Shown: positions 41,863 through 50,281, counted from the stretch's first letter. The stretch is DNA of 64,000 nt from Nocardioides lacusdianchii (GCF_020102855.1 NZ_JADHZD010000001.1:186001-250000); one strand, 5' to 3'. The notes: generated by a model from the letters alone, not told the origin. Translations and numbers: made by a program.

Positions 41863-43092
41863 TCATGCCGGTGCCGGCCCGGGTGCCGACAGGGCCACCG
41901 CCCGGGCGAGACCGGGCGCGAGCGGGAGCCGCGGGAGGAGGGTGGCCTGGACCGCGTGGTAGAGGTCGGGCTTGCCGGGCCACACCGACGACTGCGGCCG
42001 GTTGGACGGGTCGAGCTCGTGGTGCCACGACCCCCGCTCGGCGTCGCGGACGTGCTCGACGACGTAGCGCCACCAGGCGGCGTACAGCTCGGCGTAGCGC
42101 TCCTCGCCGGTGCGTCGGTGGAGCGCCGCGGCGGCCGCGATGCCCTCGGCGGCCACCCAGTGCATCCGCTGTCGCACGACGGGCGTGCCGTCCCAGTCGG
42201 TGGTGTAGACGAAGCCCGGTGCGCCGTCGACGTCCCAGCCGTCGGCCACGGCGCGGTCGAAGAGGGCGCGCGAGGTGTCGAGCAGTCCGGCCGGGGCCCG
42301 GTCGCCGAGCGACGCCTCGACGTGCAGCAGCAGCCTCGACCACTCCAGTCCGTGCCCGATCGTCGCGCCGTAGGGCTTGAACGGGTCGTCGGGCCGGTCG
42401 CGGTTGAGATCCAGGTCGGGTGTCCAGTCGGGGCCGAAGTGCTCGGGCAGGCGGGCGTCGTGCGCTGCCGCCAGACCCACGACGTACGCCGCGACGCGGC
42501 CCGCCCGCTCGTGCCAGCGCGGATCACCCGTCGCGTCGCCGGCCGCGAGCATCGCCTCCACGGAGTGCATGGCGGCGTTGAGCCCGCGGTAGGGCGCGGG
42601 CGTGGTCCAGCCGCGGTCCCGCTCGTCGACCACCAGACCGGTCGACTCGTCCCAGAAGTGCTGCCCGAGGACGTCGAGCGCCTCGGAGAGGAGGTCGTCG
42701 GCGCCCGGAAGACCGGCCACGACCGCCGTCGAGCCGGCGAGCACGACGAAGGCGTGGTCGTAGCACGACTTCGCGGTCCCGACCGGGGAGCCGGTGGCGT
42801 CGACCGCGGTGAACCACCCGCCGTGCTCGGCGTCGCGCAGCGTCGTACGCAGCCCGTCGAGGGCAGCCCCGGCGATATCGGCGCAGCCGTCGTGGCCGAG
42901 CAGCGCGCCCAGGCCGAAGACGTGGACGGTGCGGCTCGTGATCCACGTGTGCACCGGTCGCGACAGGTCCGGCCTGCCGTCGTCGTCGAGCCAGGCGGCT
43001 CCGCCCAGGGGATGGACGACGTGGCGCCCGAAGTCGAGGAGGCGACGGCACTCGGCGTCGAGCCACGCAGCGTCGGGAGGGGCGATGTCCAT
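41863..43092 (-). CDS. AGE-family sugar epimerase/isomerase (D-mannose isomerase-like)
   Basis: 409 residues from ATG 43092 (MDIAPPDAAWLDAECRRLLD); a GTG at 43110 is an alternative. The (alpha/alpha)6 barrel motifs include TYDHAF-like KSCYDHAFVVLA, PAPYRGLNAAMHSVEAMLAA, GATIGHGLEWSRLLL and QRMHWVAAEGIAAAAAL, where His residues catalyse the aldose-ketose shift. It resembles mannose isomerases and sulfoquinovose isomerase YihS more than GlcNAc 2-epimerases. First gene of a unit with a PfkB kinase and MFS transporter. It starts only 18 nt after the tRNA-Tyr terminator hairpin. Confidence 0.88.
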   Translation of the reverse strand: MDIAPPDAAWLDAECRRLLDFGRHVVHPLGGAAWLDDDGRPDLSRPVHTWITSRTVHVFGLGALLGHDGCADIAGAALDGLRTTLRDAEHGGWFTAVDATGSPVGTAKSCYDHAFVVLAGSTAVVAGLPGADDLLSEALDVLGQHFWDESTGLVVDERDRGWTTPAPYRGLNAAMHSVEAMLAAGDATGDPRWHERAGRVAAYVVGLAAAHDARLPEHFGPDWTPDLDLNRDRPDDPFKPYGATIGHGLEWSRLLLHVEASLGDRAPAGLLDTSRALFDRAVADGWDVDGAPGFVYTTDWDGTPVVRQRMHWVAAEGIAAAAALHRRTGEERYAELYAAWWRYVVEHVRDAERGSWHHELDPSNRPQSSVWPGKPDLYHAVQATLLPRLPLAPGLARAVALSAPGPAPA

Positions 43093-43110
43093 GCGGTGAG
43101 TCAAATGCAC

Positions 43111-43138
43111 GAGACCCCCGCCTGTCGACGGGGGTCTC
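43111..43138 (-). terminator. Terminator of tRNA-Tyr
   Basis: GAGACCCCCG pairs perfectly with CGGGGGTCTC around an 8-nt loop, starting 17 nt after the tRNA 3' end on the minus strand. Confidence 0.85.
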
Positions 43139-43155
43139 GCCCTGGACTCGTCCAG

Positions 43156-43237
43156 TGGCAGGTAGAGGATTCGAACCTCTGTAGGCGTTGCCGGCTGATT
43201 TACAGTCAGCTCCCTTTGGCCGCTCGGGCAACCTGCC
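43156..43237 (-). tRNA. tRNA-Tyr (anticodon GTA)
   Basis: 82 nt, class II with a long variable arm. Acceptor GGCAGGT/ACCTGCC, discriminator A, anticodon loop CTGTAAA, T-arm GAGGTTCGAATCCTC. It is transcribed from its own promoter and followed by a hairpin. Confidence 0.96.
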
Positions 43238-43249
43238 GGGCCGTGCGGA

Positions 43250-43279
43250 ACAATAGCAAGGCACGGACTTCACTACGAA
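43250..43279 (-). promoter_or_regulatory. Promoter of tRNA-Tyr
   Basis: Minus-strand TTCGTA (43274-43279) and TATTGT (43250-43255) with an 18-nt spacer; the start would lie about 6 nt before the mature 5' end. Confidence 0.5.
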
Positions 43280-43319
43280 TCGCCGGGGCGCCACCACGAG
43301 GCCCCACTAGGAGGCACAC

Positions 43320-43811
43320 ATGGCTGACTCGAGCTTCGACATCGTGAGCAAGCTGGACCGCCAGGAGGTCGACAACGCCCTGAGCCAGGCAGCCCGCGAG
43401 ATCGCGACCCGCTTCGACTTCAAGGGCACCGGAGCGAGCATCGAGTGGAAGGGCGAGAAGGCGATCGAGATCACCGCCTCCGCCGACGACCGCGCGAGCG
43501 CCGTGCTCAGCGTCTTCCAGGACAAGCTCATCAAGCGCAACCAGAGCCTGAAGATCCTCGACACCTCCGAGCCACGCCAGTCCGGCCAGGTCTCGAAGAT
43601 CGACATCGCGCTCAAGGAGGGCATCACCTCCGAGGACGCCAAGAAGATCTCCAAGCTGATCCGCGACGAGGGCCCCAAGGGCGTCAAGGCGCAGGTGCAG
43701 GGCGAGGAGCTGCGGGTCTCGTCGAAGAAGCGCGACGACCTCCAGGCCGTCCAGCAGCTGGTGAAGTCGCAGGACTACGACTTCGCGGTGCAGTTCACCA
43801 ACTACCGCTGA
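43320..43811 (+). CDS. YajQ family cyclic di-GMP/nucleotide-binding protein
   Basis: 163 residues, the full family length. [60 protein letters not shown] and [18 protein letters not shown] are near-invariant stretches. Xanthomonas and Pseudomonas YajQ bind cyclic di-GMP and alter transcription; the role in actinobacteria is not known. ATG 43320 has a strong AGGAGG 6 nt upstream, one of the best ribosome-binding sites in the window. Divergent from tRNA-Tyr. Confidence 0.96.
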   Translation: MADSSFDIVSKLDRQEVDNALSQAAREIATRFDFKGTGASIEWKGEKAIEITASADDRASAVLSVFQDKLIKRNQSLKILDTSEPRQSGQVSKIDIALKEGITSEDAKKISKLIRDEGPKGVKAQVQGEELRVSSKKRDDLQAVQQLVKSQDYDFAVQFTNYR

Positions 43812-43933
43812 GCCACGCCCAGGAGCCGGTCGTGGTCCGCACCGAGTGGCGGGGCGCATCGGAACCCGATGTGGTCGCTCGATCGCGACCACCTGTCCCT
43901 TCTCCATCCCTCACCACAGCCGGAGGTGGTCGC

Positions 43934-44674
43934 GTGAGCGACACGACGACAGTGACGACCGCAGTGACGACCGCAGTCATGTTCGACCTCGACGGGACGC
44001 TCCTGGACCATGTCGGGGCCTCCGACGCAGCCGTTCTGGACGCGGTGGCCGAGAGCTGGCTGCCCGGCCGCCCGGTCGCGCCCGACGAGGTGCTCGCGGA
44101 GTGGGCACGGCTCGAGGCGCTGCACATGGGTGAGTACCTCGCCGGCACGATCGACTTCGCCGAGCAGCGCCGGCGCCGGCTGCGGGGGCTGCTCGCAGCG
44201 CTCGGTGACGACCGCCCGTACGACGACGACGGCGCCGACGCAGCGTTCACCGCCTATCTCTCCGCCTACGAGGCGAACTGGCGCGCCTTCGACGACGTCG
44301 AGCCCACGCTCGGCGCGCTCGCTCGACTCGGCGTCCCCTACGCCGTCTTGACCAACGGGGATCGCGACCAGCAGCTGGCCAAGGCCGCGACCCTGCGGCT
44401 GCCCGACGGCGTGCGCGTCCTCACACCAGCGGACGTGGGCGCGGCCAAGCCCTCGGCCACGGCCTTCACCGTGGCGTGCGAGTCGCTGGGGTGGGTCCGC
44501 GACCGCGTGCTCTACGTGGGCGACAACCCCGATGCGGACGCACGGGGGAGCCGCGCGGCCGGGCTCAACGCCTGCTGGCTCAACCGCACCGACCACGCGT
44601 CGCCGTTCCAGCCGGCGGAGGGCATCACCGAGATCAAGCGCCTGGGCGAGCTGGTCGGTCTGCTGCGCGGCTGA
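43934..44674 (+). CDS. HAD family hydrolase
   Basis: 246 residues from GTG 43934, preceded by GGAGG. HAD motif I is VMFDLDGTLLDHVGASD, motif II VLTNGDRD, motif III Lys in AAKPSATAF and motif IV YVGDNPDADARGSRAAG. A cap domain lies between I and II (about 30-110), making it a C1-type phosphatase like phosphoglycolate or pyrimidine 5'-nucleotidases (YjjG). Substrate unknown. A 12-bp tandem duplication (GTGACGACCGCA) encodes TTAV twice just before motif I. Confidence 0.9.
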   Translation: MSDTTTVTTAVTTAVMFDLDGTLLDHVGASDAAVLDAVAESWLPGRPVAPDEVLAEWARLEALHMGEYLAGTIDFAEQRRRRLRGLLAALGDDRPYDDDGADAAFTAYLSAYEANWRAFDDVEPTLGALARLGVPYAVLTNGDRDQQLAKAATLRLPDGVRVLTPADVGAAKPSATAFTVACESLGWVRDRVLYVGDNPDADARGSRAAGLNACWLNRTDHASPFQPAEGITEIKRLGELVGLLRG

Positions 44675-44942
44675 CGCGCGCTCGAGAGCGACGACTGCCG
44701 CGCAGCTCACCAGCTGTCGCCGAGGCCGGCGGCGCGGCCCGTTCAGCTGGGCCGCACCGCCGGCACTTCGTAGGTCGGGGGGCACCTGTCACGTCCTGGG
44801 GGGAACCGATCGGGTGACGGGAGATCGACCGACCGGGTGCGACAGGTGCTCCCCTGCGACGCCTTTCGCATCCCTACTGCACACGAGACGGCTCCACCCG
44901 ACGGGCATGACGCAGAATCGGTGACCGAATCTGCGCCCGGTC
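44675..44942. other. Intergenic region between convergent HAD and cobalamin-domain genes
   Basis: 268 bases without a supported gene. It holds the terminator at 44725-44764 and a 13-bp repeat of the cobalamin-gene end (TCACCAGCTGTCG at about 44707-44719 and 44944-44956). Nothing else was recognised. Confidence 0.6.
44725..44764. terminator. Strong hairpin terminator after the HAD gene
   Basis: GCCGGCGGCGCGGCCC pairs with GGGCCGCACCGCCGGC at 15 of 16 positions around an 8-nt loop, 50 nt after the HAD stop. It may also stop the opposing transcript. Confidence 0.85.
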
Positions 44943-45599
44943 TCACCAGCTGTCGGTGATCTTCGTGAGCGCGCCGACGAGGAAGACCACGGCGCGCACC
45001 GGGTTGTCGGGCAGCGGGACCGCGCCGATCTCGGCCACCGCCTGGTCGTCAGCGCCGCGGCCCGCGGCGTAGAGCGCGCAGTCCTGGGCGAGGCGACGCA
45101 GCGACGACGCGTGCGCGGTGAAGGCGGTGGGCCGGGTCGCGGCCAGCACGACCGCGTCCGCGCCCGTCACGCGGGACGCGGCGAGGATCGCGGGGATCGG
45201 GGTGTCGGCGCCCAGGAAGCGGGCGCGGACCCCGCGCTCGCGCAGCATCAGCGCCACGCACAGCAGCACCAGGTCGTGGCGCTCGCCGGGCGGGCAGGCC
45301 AGCAGCACCACGGGCGAGGGAGCGGACGCGTCCTCGAGCACCTGCTGCGGAGGGACCGCCGTCAGCGCAGACAGGGTGCGGCGCAGCATGTCGGTGACGA
45401 AGTGCTCGTGTGCCACGGACAGGGTGCCGGCCTCCCAGCGGTCGCCGACCTCGCGGAGGAACGGCAGCACGACACCCGTGACGGCCCCTGACAGTGGCAC
45501 GTCCCACAACAGCCGTGCGATGGCAACCTCCGCAGCCTCCGCGTCGAAGGTCTCGACCGCGGCCCAGAGCTCGTCCGCCGTCGTCGTCGTGGTGTCCAC
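44943..45599 (-). CDS. Stand-alone cobalamin-binding domain protein, CarH-like photosensory module
   Basis: 218 residues from GTG 45599. An N-terminal four-helix cap (about 1-85) contains W55-x9-E65-H66 (DRWEAGTLSVAHEHFVTDML), the motif that contacts the adenosyl group in CarH light sensors. The Rossmann domain (about 93-200) has PPGERHDL, with Glu106-x-His108 at the place of the cobalt-ligand motif ExHxxG/DxHxxG; the Gly is Val. No MerR-type HTH is present, so it cannot bind DNA like CarH. It may be a partner-dependent light/B12 sensor. Divergent from korA. TAGCGT 6 nt before the GTG suggests a leaderless mRNA. Confidence 0.85.
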   Translation of the reverse strand: MDTTTTTADELWAAVETFDAEAAEVAIARLLWDVPLSGAVTGVVLPFLREVGDRWEAGTLSVAHEHFVTDMLRRTLSALTAVPPQQVLEDASAPSPVVLLACPPGERHDLVLLCVALMLRERGVRARFLGADTPIPAILAASRVTGADAVVLAATRPTAFTAHASSLRRLAQDCALYAAGRGADDQAVAEIGAVPLPDNPVRAVVFLVGALTKITDSW

Positions 45600-45605
45600 A
45601 GGCGC

Positions 45606-45611
45606 ACGCTA
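45606..45611 (-). promoter_or_regulatory. -10 box for a leaderless cobalamin-domain mRNA
   Basis: Minus-strand TAGCGT lies 6 nt before GTG 45599. Confidence 0.5.
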
Positions 45612-45779
45612 GTGGCTGCGGGCCGGGCGCGCGCCCCAACGGCGTACGCCCTCACCCCTCGGGGCGCCCACCCGACCGAGGCCGTCCGGCATGACCCCTG
45701 TCACACCACAGGCGTGGAGGTCGTCCCACAGGGCAGGAAGGCCCGGTCGGCGCTGGACCGGCGGCTATCGTCTCTGCTT
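45612..45779. other. Divergent control region, cobalamin-domain gene and korAB
   Basis: About 170 bases without a gene. It includes a short inverted repeat CCTGT-N6-ACAGG (45697-45712) and the korA -10 box at 45766-45771. No riboswitch-like cobalamin box was recognised. Confidence 0.45.
45766..45771 (+). promoter_or_regulatory. -10 box for the korAB operon
   Basis: TATCGT lies 8 nt before GTG 45780, implying a leaderless or nearly leaderless transcript. Confidence 0.45.
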
Positions 45780-47705
45780 GTGGTAGCACCCGAAAAAGAG
45801 GTCAAGCAGCTCGACCGCGTCATCATCCGGTTCGCGGGCGACTCCGGCGACGGCATGCAGCTCACCGGAGACCGGTTCACCCAGGAGACCGCGGCCTTCG
45901 GCAACGACCTGGTAACGCTCCCCAACTTCCCGGCCGAGATCCGCGCGCCCCAGGGCACGCTCCCGGGCGTGTCGTCGTTCCAGGTGCACTTCGCCGACCA
46001 CGACATCCTCACCGCGGGCGACGCCCCCGACGTGCTGGTCGCGATGAACCCCGCCGCGCTGCGCGCCAATCTCGGCGACCTGCCCAAGGGCGCGACGATC
46101 ATCGTGGACACCCACGACTTCACCGCGCGCAACCTCACCAAGGCCGGCTACACCGAGAACCCCCTCGACGGCGACACCCTCGCGGAGTACGCCCTCCACA
46201 CCGTCGACCTCACCGGGATGACGATCGAGGCGGTCAAGGAGTTCGGGCTCTCCCGCAAGGACGCCTCGCGCGCCAAGAACATGTTCGCCCTCGGGCTGCT
46301 GTCGTGGATGTACGGCCGCCCGACCGAGACGACCAACGCCTTCCTGGCCAAGCGCTTCGCGAAGGTGCCCGACATCCGCGACGCCAACGTCGCGGCCTTC
46401 AAGGCAGGCTGGAACTTCGGCGAGACCACCGAGGCCTTCGTCGTCCGCTACGAGATCAAGCCCGCCAAGATGGCACCGGGCCACTACCGCAACATCACCG
46501 GCAACCTGGCCCTGTCCTACGGCCTCATCGCCGGTGGCGTGCAGTCGGGGCTGTCGGTCTTCCTGGGCTCCTACCCGATCACCCCGGCCTCCGACATCCT
46601 CCACGAGCTCAGCAAGCACAAGGGCTTCGGCGTGACGACGTTCCAGGCCGAGGACGAGATCGCCGGCGTCGGTGCCGCGATCGGCGCCTCCTTCGCCGGA
46701 CAGCTCGGCGTCACCACGACGTCCGGTCCCGGTGTCGCGCTGAAGTCCGAGGCGGTCGGCCTCGCGGTGATGACCGAGCTGCCGCTCGTCGTCGTCGACG
46801 TCCAGCGCGGAGGCCCCTCGACCGGGCTGCCCACCAAGACCGAGCAGGCCGACCTGATGCAGGCGATGTTCGGCCGCAACGGCGAGGCGCCCGTGCCGAT
46901 CGTGGCACCACAGTCCCCCGGTGACTGCTTCGCAGCCGCCGTGGAGGCAGTGCGCATCGCCGTCACCTACCGCACCCCGGTGATGCTGCTCTCCGACGGC
47001 TACCTCGCCAACGGCTCCGAGCCGTGGCGGATCCCGGGGCTCGACGAGCTGCCGACGATCGACCCGGACTTCGCCACCGAGAAGAACCAGGGCTCGGGCG
47101 ACGACGCCGAGTTCTGGCCCTACCTCCGCGACGAGGCCACGCTGGCGCGCCCGTGGGCGATCCCGGGCACCCCCGGCCTCGAGCACCGCATCGGCGGCCT
47201 CGAGAAGGGCGACGGGCACGGCAACATCTCCTACGACCCCGCCAACCACGACTTCATGGTCCGCACCCGCCAGGCCAAGGTGGACCGGATCGCCGACTCG
47301 CTGCCGCCGCTCGAGGTCGACGACCCCACGGGCGACGCCAAGGTGCTCGTGCTGGGCTGGGGATCGACGTACGGCCCCATCGGCGCCGGCGTACGCCGCG
47401 TGCGCAAGGCCGGCTACCACGTCGCGCAGGCGCACCTGCGCCACCTGAACCCCTTCCCGAACGACCTCGGTGAGGTGCTGAAGCGCTACGACAAGGTGCT
47501 GGTGCCCGAGATGAACCTCGGCCAGCTCTCGCTGCTGCTGCGCGCGAAGTACCTCGTCGACGTCGTCGGCTACAACGAGGTCCGCGGCCTGCCCCTCAAG
47601 GCGGCCGTGCTCGCCGACGTGATCGGCGGCCTCGTCGCCGATGCCGAGGGCATCGACGTCGACCTCACCCCCGCGTCCATCCAGCAGGAGAGCCACGATG
47701 ACTGA
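45780..47705 (+). CDS. korA: 2-oxoglutarate:ferredoxin oxidoreductase subunit alpha
   Basis: 641 residues from GTG 45780 (VVAPEKEVKQLDRVIIRFAG). The gamma domain (about 15-200: RFAGDSGDGMQLTGDRF, NPAALRANLGDLP) is fused to the alpha domain (about 225 on: GNLALSYGLIAGGVQSGLSV, GSYPITPASDIL, TTSGPGVALKSEAVGLAVM, DVQRGGPSTGLPTKTEQADL), as in mycobacterial KorA. With KorB it converts 2-oxoglutarate to succinyl-CoA with ferredoxin, working in aerobes and allowing TCA flux independent of the dehydrogenase complex. It overlaps korB by 8 nt. Confidence 0.96.
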   Translation: MVAPEKEVKQLDRVIIRFAGDSGDGMQLTGDRFTQETAAFGNDLVTLPNFPAEIRAPQGTLPGVSSFQVHFADHDILTAGDAPDVLVAMNPAALRANLGDLPKGATIIVDTHDFTARNLTKAGYTENPLDGDTLAEYALHTVDLTGMTIEAVKEFGLSRKDASRAKNMFALGLLSWMYGRPTETTNAFLAKRFAKVPDIRDANVAAFKAGWNFGETTEAFVVRYEIKPAKMAPGHYRNITGNLALSYGLIAGGVQSGLSVFLGSYPITPASDILHELSKHKGFGVTTFQAEDEIAGVGAAIGASFAGQLGVTTTSGPGVALKSEAVGLAVMTELPLVVVDVQRGGPSTGLPTKTEQADLMQAMFGRNGEAPVPIVAPQSPGDCFAAAVEAVRIAVTYRTPVMLLSDGYLANGSEPWRIPGLDELPTIDPDFATEKNQGSGDDAEFWPYLRDEATLARPWAIPGTPGLEHRIGGLEKGDGHGNISYDPANHDFMVRTRQAKVDRIADSLPPLEVDDPTGDAKVLVLGWGSTYGPIGAGVRRVRKAGYHVAQAHLRHLNPFPNDLGEVLKRYDKVLVPEMNLGQLSLLLRAKYLVDVVGYNEVRGLPLKAAVLADVIGGLVADAEGIDVDLTPASIQQESHDD

Positions 47706-48804
47706 CCTGGGACTTCCCGCACTCCGCTCCGGCACCGAGTCGGTCCCCACGACCGACGAGAAGCAGACGGGCAAGGACTTCACCTCCGACCAGGAGGTGC
47801 GCTGGTGCCCCGGCTGCGGCGACTACGCCGTGCTCAAAGCCGTGCAGTCCTTCCTGCCCGACCTCGGCCTGCGACGCGAGAACATCGTCTTCGTCTCCGG
47901 CATCGGGTGCTCGTCGCGGTTCCCCTACTACCTCGACACCTACGGCATGCACTCGATCCACGGCCGTGCGCCGACGATCGCGACCGGCATCGCCACGGCC
48001 CGTGAGGACCTCTCGGTGTGGGTCGTCACCGGCGACGGCGACGCGCTGTCGATCGGCGGCAACCACCTGATCCACACGCTGCGCCGCAACGTGAACATGA
48101 CGATCCTGCTGTTCAACAACCGGATCTACGGGCTCACCAAGGGGCAGTACTCCCCCACCTCGGAGACCGGCAAGGTCACCAAGTCGACGCCGATGGGCTC
48201 GCTCGACCACCCGTTCAACCCGGTGTCCCTCGCGCTCGGCGCCGAGGCGACCTTCGTGGCCCGCACCATCGACTCCGACCGCAAGCACCTCACCTCGGTG
48301 CTCGCGGCCGCCGCCGCGCACCGCGGCACGTCGCTGGTCGAGATCTACCAGAACTGCCCGATCTTCAACGACGGCGCCTTCGACGCCATCAAGTCGCCCG
48401 ACACCAAGGCCGACGCGATCATCCCGCTCGTCCACGGCGAGCCGGTGCTCTTCGGCGCCCCGCTCGAGGACGGTCGCGGCGCGAAGGCGCTGGTGCGCGA
48501 CGAGGAGACCGGTGGCGTGAAGGTCGTCGCGACGGCCGACGTCGCCGCCGAGGACATCCTCGTGCACGACGCGCACAACCCGGACCCGACGATGGCGTTC
48601 GCGATCTCGCGACTGACCGACTCGGGCTACCTCAACACCTCGCCGATCGGCATCTTCCGCCAGGTCCAGCGCCCGACGTACGACGACGCGGCGCGCGAGC
48701 AGGTCGCCTCCGCGACCACCGTGCCCGGAGACGACGACGCCGCCGACCGTTCCGCGCGGCTGGCGGCACTGATCGGCGGCGGCGACACCTGGACGATCCT
48801 CTGA
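47698..48804 (+). CDS. korB: 2-oxoglutarate:ferredoxin oxidoreductase subunit beta
   Basis: 368 residues from ATG 47698. Cys residues for the [4Fe-4S] cluster lie in VRWCPGCGDYAVL and GIGCSSRFPYYLDTYG; the thiamine diphosphate site is VVTGDGDALSIGGNHLIH with the Asn loop ILLFNNRIYGLTKGQYSPTS. The third Cys is probably that in EIYQNCPIFNDG. No ferredoxin gene lies beside it. The extended C-terminus (about 300-368) matches other actinobacterial KorB proteins. Confidence 0.96.
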   Translation: MTDLGLPALRSGTESVPTTDEKQTGKDFTSDQEVRWCPGCGDYAVLKAVQSFLPDLGLRRENIVFVSGIGCSSRFPYYLDTYGMHSIHGRAPTIATGIATAREDLSVWVVTGDGDALSIGGNHLIHTLRRNVNMTILLFNNRIYGLTKGQYSPTSETGKVTKSTPMGSLDHPFNPVSLALGAEATFVARTIDSDRKHLTSVLAAAAAHRGTSLVEIYQNCPIFNDGAFDAIKSPDTKADAIIPLVHGEPVLFGAPLEDGRGAKALVRDEETGGVKVVATADVAAEDILVHDAHNPDPTMAFAISRLTDSGYLNTSPIGIFRQVQRPTYDDAAREQVASATTVPGDDDAADRSARLAALIGGGDTWTIL

Positions 48805-48847
48805 GCCCTCCCTCACAGGAGGCTCAGGGGATCACCCCGGCGGAGGA

Positions 48848-49258
48848 TCACTTGAAGTAGAGGGTCCAGACCTTGCCCTTGGTGTTGCCGAACCCGTTGG
48901 AGTGGTCGACCTTCGAGCGCCACTTCCAGCGGCCCTTCTCGGGCGCGTAGATGCGGGTCTTGAAGACGCCGGCGTCATCGGTCTTGATCTTCTTGACCGT
49001 CTTCCACTTGCAGGTGCCGCACTTCTTCTTGAGGATCTTCACCTTCTGGTTCGCGTAGGGCAGCAGGGTGCCGTCGAGCTGCGGCTCCATCACGCTGCCC
49101 TTGAGCTTGAAGGCGTTGTAGGACACCTGCTTGTTGCCCGGCGGCGTCTCGTCGATGATGCGCTCGGGCAGCGAGCCGGCGGTGGCACCGGTGCTGAGCG
49201 CACCGGTCATGAGCAGTGCGGCCACGAAGGCCGCCAGGACGGCGCGGAAGACCCGCAT
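48848..49258 (-). CDS. Small secreted protein, unknown function
   Basis: 136 residues from ATG 49258, with GGGGGAG about 7 nt upstream. A signal peptide (MRVFRAVLAAFVAALLMTGA, likely cut after ATA near 29) precedes a basic domain with predicted beta strands (QKVKILKKKCGTCKWKTVKK, GVFKTRIYAPEKGRWKWRSK) ending in VWTLYFK. One CxxC pair (KCGTCKW) may form a disulfide. The pattern resembles an immunoglobulin-like/carboxypeptidase-regulatory fold module of actinobacterial exoproteins; I do not recognise a family. Convergent with korB. Confidence 0.75.
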   Translation of the reverse strand: MRVFRAVLAAFVAALLMTGALSTGATAGSLPERIIDETPPGNKQVSYNAFKLKGSVMEPQLDGTLLPYANQKVKILKKKCGTCKWKTVKKIKTDDAGVFKTRIYAPEKGRWKWRSKVDHSNGFGNTKGKVWTLYFK

Positions 49259-49346
49259 GTTGAACTCCCCCTCGAGAGACGATGTCTGGACGTGCGGCAC
49301 GGGGTCCCGACCCCGAGCCCCCTCATCGTAGGCGACGGGTCCGCCC

Positions 49347-49352
49347 TAGACT
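49347..49352 (+). promoter_or_regulatory. -10 box for a leaderless rarD mRNA
   Basis: TAGACT lies 6 nt before GTG 49359. Confidence 0.5.
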
Positions 49353-49358
49353 CCCTGA

Positions 49359-50267
49359 GTGCCAGAAAGCCGTCGCGGCCTGATCCTCGGCGCCCTGGCC
49401 TACACCCTCTGGGGCACCTTCCCGCTCTACTGGACGCTGCTCGAGCCCGGCGGCGCCGTCGAGATCCTGGCGCACCGCATCGTCTGGTCGCTGCTGACCA
49501 TGGTGCTGATCCTCGTGCTGTGGCACCGGGTCGACCAGCTCAAGGCCCTGCTGCGCGACCGCCGCAAGCTCCTGCTCATCAGTGGCGCGGCTGTGGTCAT
49601 CTCGGTCAACTGGGGTGGCTACATCTGGGGCGTCAACAACGGGCGGGTCGTCGAGACGTCGCTGGGCTACTTCATCAACCCGCTCGTCACCGTGCTCATG
49701 GGCGTGCTGGTCCTGGGTGAGCGGCTGCGCCGGCTGCAGTGGGTCGCGATGGGCATGGCCTTCATCGCGGTCGTCGTGCTGGCCATCGACTACGGGCGTC
49801 CGCCGTGGGTGGCGCTCGTGCTCGCCTTCTCCTTCGGCACCTACGGACTGCTGAAGAAGCAGGCGGGCGTCGGTGCGGTCGAGAGCATCACCCTCGAGAC
49901 CCTCGTGCTCGCCCCCATCGCGATGGCGTACGTCGCGTGGCTGGTCGCAACGAGCGAGTCCAACTTCGGCTCGCACGGCCTCGGCCACGCGCTGCTCTTC
50001 ACCACCACCGGCATCATCACCGCGATCCCCCTGATGCTCTTCGGCGCAGCGGCGATCCGGGTGTCGATGGTGTCGCTCGGGCTGCTGCAGTACCTCGCGC
50101 CGACCATCCAGTTCGCGCTCGGCATCCTGGTCTTCGAGGAGGCCATGCCCGCCAGCCGCTGGATCGGTTTCGGCCTGGTGTGGGTCGCGCTCGTGATGTT
50201 CACCGTCGAGGCGCTCAACCACCGCCGCCGCCAGCTGCGGCTGGTGGCCCACGCCAGCGCCGCCTGA
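49359..50267 (+). CDS. rarD: EamA/RarD family transporter
   Basis: 302 residues with ten hydrophobic segments in two EamA repeats. RarD signatures are GALAYTLWGTFPLYWTLL, EILAHRIVWSLL, NWGGYIWGVNNGRVVETSLG and YFINPLVTVLMGVLVLGERL. RarD proteins are linked to chloramphenicol sensitivity in proteobacteria; the transported metabolite is unknown. Monocistronic; its downstream region is filled by short repeats. The start GTG fits the -10 box 6 nt upstream. Confidence 0.93.
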   Translation: MPESRRGLILGALAYTLWGTFPLYWTLLEPGGAVEILAHRIVWSLLTMVLILVLWHRVDQLKALLRDRRKLLLISGAAVVISVNWGGYIWGVNNGRVVETSLGYFINPLVTVLMGVLVLGERLRRLQWVAMGMAFIAVVVLAIDYGRPPWVALVLAFSFGTYGLLKKQAGVGAVESITLETLVLAPIAMAYVAWLVATSESNFGSHGLGHALLFTTTGIITAIPLMLFGAAAIRVSMVSLGLLQYLAPTIQFALGILVFEEAMPASRWIGFGLVWVALVMFTVEALNHRRRQLRLVAHASAA

Positions 50268-50281
50268 CCGCCCTCCCTCGT

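Noticed and set aside
40899-43092. Sulfoquinovose (sulfo-EMP) cluster
   Set aside because: AGE isomerase, PfkB kinase and a transporter would fit, but no aldolase or sulfolactaldehyde reductase gene is present.
45612-45779. Cobalamin riboswitch between the B12-domain gene and korA
   Set aside because: No B12-box-like sequence was found and the predicted transcripts on both sides are leaderless or nearly so.
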